64,000 nt of DNA from Clavelina lepadiformis (Eukaryota > Chordata > Ascidiacea > Aplousobranchia > Clavelinidae). The notes under the pieces were generated by a model. That model was given only the letters and a program-made list of their open reading frames with translations. It searched no databases and was not told the origin of the DNA. The stretch is taken from positions 3,162,001-3,226,000 of the forward strand of contig NC_135242.1 of the NCBI RefSeq assembly GCF_947623445.1, written 5' to 3'. A program made the position numbers and the translations under genes. Below, one piece after another: positions 57,997 through 64,000 of the stretch (the first letter of the stretch is position 1; every line of letters begins with the position of its first letter).

Positions 57997-59846
57997 ATGC
58001 CTCTTTTCGGCAAAAATAAAAAGAAAGAAAAGAAATCTAGTAATGGTGAGTGTGTATGATAATTTGTATATCTATAAATAAAAAAATCGGCATGTTGTCT
58101 CAAAGTAATTTCTTGCCTCAGAATTCTAATACCATGTGTTTTAATTTTCAAAAACAGTGATGTTACAGTGAAACGTGTGTTATATGATACTGCGCATCCT
58201 CTCACAAGTTTCTTTCTGATACTATGTTTCTATGTATAACATGCATATCTGCAGGTCCTGCATCTTACCCCACTCAAGGAAGTGTTGGACAGCCTGGTCC
58301 ATCAGCACCTCCACCAGGTACCGCTTTTGGTAACATTAATCATAGGGGGGTTGGTTAGTCAGTTCAACCCATGGATGATTCAATTCTGGAAAAGTAAAAG
58401 AGACATTTCAACCTAAGGATTATTCAGTTCAGAGATGTTCAATCAATCATTTTATATTTTGTCAAAAGCATGGTGGGGATGAAAAATCAAGTTATTTGTT
58501 ACTAACACACGGCAATGAACAGGACAAAGTGCATAAAAGTGTATATTTGCTGGTAACAACTAGCGTGGCCACTAAAGTTATAATAAGTTAAATCCATAAA
58601 ATACATGTTGAAAAAGCGAAAATTAAGCAGACGAGCATGTGATGTGTTCAAGCAACTGATGAATGAATGTTGGTTGTCCTGTGGTTTAATTGACCTGGAA
58701 TCATCAGAATTTTCTGATGATTCCAGGTCATCAAATTAGAATTTTCTGTGATATTTTGGTTACTTTGTTTATACTGTTTTTAAACAGTTTCAATTTGTAA
58801 CATTTAAAATCTTGGAATTGGCCAAACTGCAATTTTAAATTTTTTCTCATCTAGCTAATTCAGAGATTTTAGAAAGCACAAATGTGCACTAAGATCTTAA
58901 AAAGACTGTGTTTTATATTTGCGGCTTAAACTTTGACAGACTCTGTTAAATTGCTCATCCCTGAATTTGTAGATCACAAGAACTATTTTAATGAATCACC
59001 AATTATTTAAAAATAACTATTCTTGAAACTGACTTATAGTCTTGTAACTAGTTAAAATAAGCTCAGTAAGTAGCCTATAGCATAATTGTTGTTATCAGGT
59101 TTGTATGTACACATATATGTATAGTTCATTCCTGAGCATCAAAAATTTTAAACTTTTTAATTGAAGTTGTATTCATAAATGCTTCCTTGCTCTTTCAAGG
59201 TGCACCACCTCCCTATTCTGCACAAGCTTCTCCGCCGCCACCAATGATGCAAGCTCCTCCAGTAGGTTATCCTCCGGTTGGAAATCCACCTTCTGGAAAT
59301 CCTTTACCTCCCCAGGTATACCTTGTATCTATCACGCAATAATGAGTTGTTATTCAGCAAACTTGTGTTGATTAATGCAGTAAGTTATGTGATGTTTATG
59401 TTTAAACAACAACTGCTTTTGTAGTATTACCCACCACCTGGTCAAGGACCACAGGCACAGTTTGCTGCTGGCCAGACTGTTGTAGTAAATGGTGGATTTG
59501 ATGCTGGCGCACGTTTCGATCTTCAAGGACCATCACTACCAGTAATTATGAGCAAAATACTTCGTGCTTGTATAATGCTTCAATATTTTTTCAACTGATA
59601 GTGAATTAAATCAAAGCAATATAAAGCTCACGCAAGCCAATATAAAGACCCAGAGTGAGAACAATGCATTGCATCCTAATTTCTCAATCCTAACACTCAA
59701 TCATCCACTTTTTGCAGCCACCACCACCAGGTTGTCTACCGACGGCAGCACAAGTAGCTGCATCGCAAGGACAAAATGTTGTCGTCACACAACAGAAAGC
59801 GGATTTTTTCTCGGGTGGTTCTGGTGCTGGATATACTTTTTGGTAG
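57997..59846 (+). CDS. DAZAP2: DAZAP2-family protein, first of a tandem pair (5 exons, 157 aa)
   Basis: Exons 57997-58045, 58255-58317, 59200-59315, 59425-59541 and 59718-59846 total 474 nt. The N-terminus is short and Lys-rich (MPLFGKNKKKEKK), followed by a Pro/Gly/Tyr-rich stretch with PPxY-like motifs. The family core is clear: VVVNGGFDAGARF, then PPPPGCLPTAAQ, GQNVVVTQQKADFF and the end GGSGAGYTFW, matching human DAZAP2 (VEGGYDAGARF, PPPPPGCPPNAAQ, GGYTIW). The family comprises small adaptor proteins binding WW and ubiquitin-ligase partners, reported in stress granules and Wnt signalling. The same exon plan recurs in the neighbour 540 bp downstream. Confidence 0.93.
58691..58730. repeat. 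Perfect 19-bp hairpin with 2-nt loop
   Basis: TGACCTGGAATCATCAGAA, then TT, then its exact reverse complement. It lies in intron 2 of the first DAZAP2 gene. A stable stem in RNA or a cruciform in DNA; also possible as a fold-back relic. Confidence 0.8.
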
Positions 59847-60383
59847 AAAGAAAATTTAAGTCTCAAAGCAACTTTTGTTTTAAGATACTGCGCTTATTTT
59901 TGATTTAACTTAAACAAATTTTTGTGGTGAATCCACCTTTATATGTCGCCTGTGTTTGTTTAGTCTTGAAGTTTTGTTTGCAGCAGATATAGTTTTTATT
60001 TCCGAAACATACACAAATATGTATTTTTGTTCCATTGTAATAGAATTTTGTGTTAACTTCCATTTTACCTTTGCATTGTTGTGTTGTTCAGTGGTGTCTT
60101 ATGTTATAATAGTGTGAATTACCTATCGTAAACTTCCATGTTTTGTTTTTTCAATATCGTTCAAGTGTTAAGTTTCAACAGTCCTATATTCTTTAACTTA
60201 CTACACACTTTGAAATATTGCCTGCATTAAAACATTTCCTGTAAGATTTTATTCTAATAAGTTGCAAGCAAATTTCTTGAGAGGCGTAGTACGTATTGCT
60301 AACAAAATATAATTCATTCCAAGATAGCTAAGTTAGCGTAAGTACTTTATACGTAAAACTGAATCTGCGAAATTGAAAACAAG
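59847..60383. other. Region between the two DAZAP2 genes
   Basis: About 540 bp with the 3' UTR of the first gene and the promoter region of the second. No exon or repeat recognised. Confidence 0.45.
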
Positions 60384-62171
60384 ATGTCGAACAATGAAAA
60401 GAAGCAACCCATTCCAGGTATGGATTATGTTTCGTCTTGCTAATGTCAATTGCTTTACCATCAAAATATTTGTGGTTAGTAATGTTGGAAATGGACATGT
60501 TTTATTGCCAGAAAACACTAATGCCGTAGAACTTTATGAATTGTTATAAACAATGCATCGGTTTAATGATTATTTTATAGGTGCATCATATTCATATCCT
60601 ACACAAGCTCCTTTAGGACAGCCTGGGCCATCTGCATACCCACCACAAGGTAATAAACAGAGTCTTGTTGTGCTATGATTGGTTTGTTAAGCAAGTCCTC
60701 TTGGAAATGTTTTCAGATGCAACAAAATAACACAGCTGTACACCATGGGTACCATTTTCAATTGTTTTTGTAAAACATTTTTCATAGGTGTGCCATATCC
60801 ACACCAGGGCCCACCACCTGCATACTCAGCGCAGCCCCCTTCTTATGCCCCACCTGCACCCGCTGGTTATCCCCAGCCTCAACCCATGCCCCAACAGGTT
60901 TGATGTTTTTGCCTTCTATATGATTTAGACAGACACGTTGTATCATGAGTGGTGACATTGGCCAGTTATATGCTCATTTTGCTGATGTTTTTTAGTATTA
61001 CCAACCAGCAAGATCACAGGTTCCTCCGGCGACGGTCGTTGTACAGGGAGGTTTTGATGCCGGAGCTAGGTTTGATCATGGCAGCAGTTCATTACCGGTA
61101 TGTAAGAGTAGAATATCACTGTGATATTCCGTAAACAGAGTACCCTAAAGTGAGCGGTATGTTCAAAATAAGTTGTTCTTATATGAAACTACACTATCAA
61201 CTGTACATTCTGGTAAAATATTTTTGAAAAATAATTCGTAGTTATCGGAAAAATAAAATCGCAAAAAATTTTAGTTTTTGGCCTTCATTGTGACGTAGAT
61301 TAAGGCTCTTGTTAAGTCATGGATTAGTCAAGTTGCTTTACAATATACTACTGCTGTTGCTTTCCTTACATAGTCACCTTAAGTCAGAAGTGTAGGTCAC
61401 AGGAGTTATGTCCAATTAGACGCCATGTGAACAAATTTGCTACGTGAAGCATTGTAATTGAATAAATTACGTTTGTTTTAAACAAAAAATTTGGTAGCCC
61501 AAATATTTGAGTCTGAAGTTATGGCATCCTTTGGACCACATAGGCTACTCGTCAAACATAATGGTTGTTGTGGTTGGGCTATAGGCTGTCAAGCTATTGG
61601 CAGTTAGAGGAATCAATACAGCTTTAACAGATGCATACGTTATATACTGCACAGTAGGTACTGCTAAATTTATGAATTTGCAAATGTTGTCTGTGATTAC
61701 GTATGACATCACAAGAGTCTTGATCTAAGTCACAATCAAGGCCAATTCTTTTGCTTATAATTACCTAACCAAGAAGTTAGTTATTTTTCATAATTATTTT
61801 ACCAGAATATTCAGTGAGTAGTGACCTTTCATATAAGATCAACTTGTTTTTGGACCTACGAGTAAACCTGAAAGGCGTGATTTTCTTAAATAGATTACCC
61901 TCGAGGGTTAGTGTTGAGTGATTTGTTGAACAACAATACAGTACAAATGTTCACATTTAAAAGCTTCCTTTTACTACGTATAGAAATGTTCACGCACAGA
62001 TGATCTAATAATAATAAACTGTATTGTGATTTGGTCTTGTAGCCTCCCCCACCAGGCTGCATGCCCACAACAAGTCAAATGGCTGCAGCACAAGGGCATA
62101 ATGTTGTTGTCACTCAACGTAAAGGCAACTTCTTGTCTGGGGGCTCGCACGGTGGATATACCTTTTGGTGA
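60384..62171 (+). CDS. DAZAP2: DAZAP2-family protein, second of the tandem pair (5 exons, 147 aa)
   Basis: Exons 60384-60417, 60581-60649, 60788-60897, 60996-61097 and 62043-62171 total 444 nt. Intron positions and phases are the same as in the first copy, and the last exon has the same 129-nt length. Core motifs: VVVQGGFDAGARFD, PPPPGCMPTTSQMAAAQGHN, VVVTQRKGNFLSGG and HGGYTFW. The TQRKGNF segment is closer to human DAZAP2 than the sister's TQQKADF, so this copy may keep the ancestral role. The start MSNNEKKQPIP is followed at once by the Pro-rich region. The TGA stop is 151 bp from the MED30 stop on the other strand, so the genes converge. Confidence 0.93.
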
Positions 62172-62322
62172 AAGTCTAACCGCACAGGATTGTTGTCGCA
62201 CTTAGTTCATATGCTTCATAATTGTGCTGTAATTTTATGAAATTAATCAGAATAATATCGTCAATTGCATTTATGTTTCTTGTCTTCTTCGCCACGCCTG
62301 GTACACTGATGCTAGCCCACTC

Positions 62323-63573
62323 TCACGTAGTAGTAGTAGATGATAATATAGAATTTAAATCCCACACTAAATTTTGCATTTGTGCCGTCAAATTGTCAAG
62401 ATGATCATTCTTCATTCGCAAAGATATTTCTAGTTCCAGTTTCCGACTTTCTAATGCCTAAAATATGCAGAAAAACACTGAGTGTGCTCAACTGTGCATT
62501 GTGTACATTAAATGTTGCAAGTTTAATTGTTACGGAATTATTGATATTAATATTAAATGATTAAATACCGAAACAATGCTTTGTTTAGTGAGATTATTGA
62601 TGTAGCATTGTAAGGGCTATGCTAGTGCAGGATTAGGAGAGACAAATCACCTGTTCTCTGGCAGATTTTGGAGGATTCTCTTTGTCACTACCACCATTTC
62701 CACTTTAAAATAAATAAAACAAATAATTAACTCAGAGTTGAGGCCTTTTTATTAGATTTACGAATATTATTAAAGTAGAATTGAACCTCAACCACATTCT
62801 GTGACTGGTTTCTTCATTTAGAATCTAATTTTCTTGGTTTGCATGCTAGTAAACACCCATAGTTCACACCAATTACACATCATACCTGTTGCTCATCAAT
62901 GGAACGAGGTTACCCTTGTATTGCTCCAAGTCACTGGTGTGCTTCTGACACTCTGTGTAGATGACTCTAAGCCTCTTGAAGAGAGGATCCATCTTGGCCA
63001 ACAGATCTTTGAGTTTCATAATTCTGTCTTGTGCATTTCGTGTTCCTGTTACTGTTCCATTGGGTAACTGTGTTAATTTCAGTGCCTGAAACCACACAAA
63101 CAGAAGGCTTATTACTTCAAGCTACACACAGTTCACTCATCGTGTTGTCCTTAGATCAATTATTATCTAATTAGTAAGTACAATACATACAAAGTTATTA
63201 ATATGAAACAGACAATATACCATGTACACATTATAACATTATTCTTTAAAGGCAAGTTATGGTATTAAAATATAAAAACTTTTAACGATACCATCAACAT
63301 TTTCTTCAGTATTGATATTAATTTTACCATCACGATTACATTTTTCACCCAAATTTACGTGCCTAAGCGTTACATCAAATGTCTCAATGTTGTGTTTAAG
63401 TCAATACAAAAGTAAAATATATCACAATGTAAATGGACAATGGTACCGATAACAGAATATGTAAATACCTGAAACATTTCGTGTGTTTTTTGAGTGATTT
63501 CTTGGACAGTGTCTTGTCCTGCTTGGCATAAACCCAAAGGGGTTATCTTTGGTTTGTTTTCCTCTGCACTCAT
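62323..63573 (-). CDS. MED30: Mediator complex subunit 30 (4 exons, 163 aa)
   Basis: A subunit of the Mediator complex linking transcription factors to RNA polymerase II. Exons 63573-63469, 63085-62886, 62702-62651 and 62457-62323 total 492 nt (human 178 aa). Exon 1 has LCQAGQDTVQEITQKTHEMF (human LCRIGQETVQDIVYRTMEIF). Exon 2 has LPNGTVTGTRNAQDRIMKL and PLFKRLRVIYTECQK (human LPNGVTYHTGTYQDRLTKLQ, LFRKLRLVYDKC). Exon 3 is a short linker with ENPPKSARE. Exon 4 is a coiled coil ending QNLVWDLNSILSS (human RNLIWDINAMLAM). The start is fixed by the match near the human N-terminus, the vertebrate Ala/Pro-rich leader being shorter here. Confidence 0.95.
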
Positions 63574-64000
63574 GATGTTATCTTACAAGATTATCACATT
63601 GTAGTCTAATTACAATAAATCTTAAAAATGTTTTCCAATAAAATATCTTTTCCGAACAAAAAAATGGCACATAATAAAATTATTAAGAGTATATGTAGAA
63701 ATTTGATTAGAGCAAATTAGATACTATCGTAAAAGTGAGCAAATAAAAACTGGGTACACAAAGTTAGATTTCTCAGCAAAATCGATTGAAATTTTGGGTC
63801 GAATCACTGTATTTCTATCGTGTCGCATCAATTAGCTCAAAATTACTACTAATTCAGGCCAATTGAGCTGAGCAAATTAGATACCATCGTAAAGGTGAAT
63901 AAATTTATATTAATATTAGCAAACGAAAAAGTGGGAACACCGAGTTAAATTTCGCAGCAGAATTGATTGAAATTTTTGGGTCGAATCACCATTTCCTGTC
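63574..64000. other. Upstream of MED30, with a direct repeat at the window edge
   Basis: MED30 promoter region, then an imperfect direct repeat: unit 1 about 63710-63812 and unit 2 about 63870-63990. Both start with GAGCAAATTAGATAC.ATCG and contain ATTGAAATTTTGGGTCGAATCAC (spaced slightly differently). It may continue beyond the window. Confidence 0.6.

Overview
The window looks like nuclear DNA of a tunicate, most likely an ascidian of the Ciona type. This is inferred from gene content and architecture. It is AT-rich and carries ordinary animal housekeeping genes with many short GT-AG introns. It also holds a chordate-style MASP-like CUB/EGF/CCP gene and genes packed so tightly that three of them form an apparent operon with splice-acceptor signals directly before the downstream start codons, as expected for spliced-leader trans-splicing.

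Layout, left to right. (1) 1-9.1 kb, minus strand: a complete 17-exon cytosolic threonyl-tRNA synthetase (731 aa). To its left is a second copy of its 5' part (exons 2-5 intact, exon-1 start codon lost) that runs off the window. (2) 11.3-15.8 kb, minus: an orphan exon coding for an EF1-beta-type N-terminal domain, an intronless HPS1 gene (754 aa, BLOC-3 subunit) and a short unrecognised exon. (3) 17.5-22.4 kb, minus: an 11-exon RPRD2-type gene (CID domain, RNA polymerase II CTD binding, 1024 aa). (4) 24.3-29.1 kb, plus: a leucine-rich-repeat protein (380 aa) and glycerate kinase GLYCTK (502 aa). (5) 32.4-38.5 kb, plus: a MASP-like CUB-EGF-CUB-CCP-CCP-CUB-CCP gene. Its second CCP exon has an in-frame stop and no protease domain was found. 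(6) 43.6-47.0 kb, plus: the BORCS7 / MIEF1-microprotein / CAAP1 cluster, with gaps of 25 and 64 bp. (7) 47.4-56.1 kb: a full-length, apparently young Ty3/gypsy-type retroelement on the minus strand. It has identical LTRs apart from one 11-bp indel, a gag ORF, a -1 frameshift site and one 1768-aa Pol ORF that continues into an envelope-like glycoprotein. (8) 58.0-62.2 kb, plus: two tandem DAZAP2 paralogues. (9) 62.3-63.6 kb, minus: a complete MED30, convergent with the second DAZAP2.

Scattered between genes are five short hAT-type non-autonomous elements with 8-bp target-site duplications, several copies of a roughly 47-bp motif with inverted ends, a 450-bp fold-back and a perfect 19-bp hairpin. 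Exon models were built by hand from splice sites, reading phase and recalled family similarity. For every gene called complete, the exon lengths sum to a multiple of three. No tRNA, rRNA or CRISPR array was seen.
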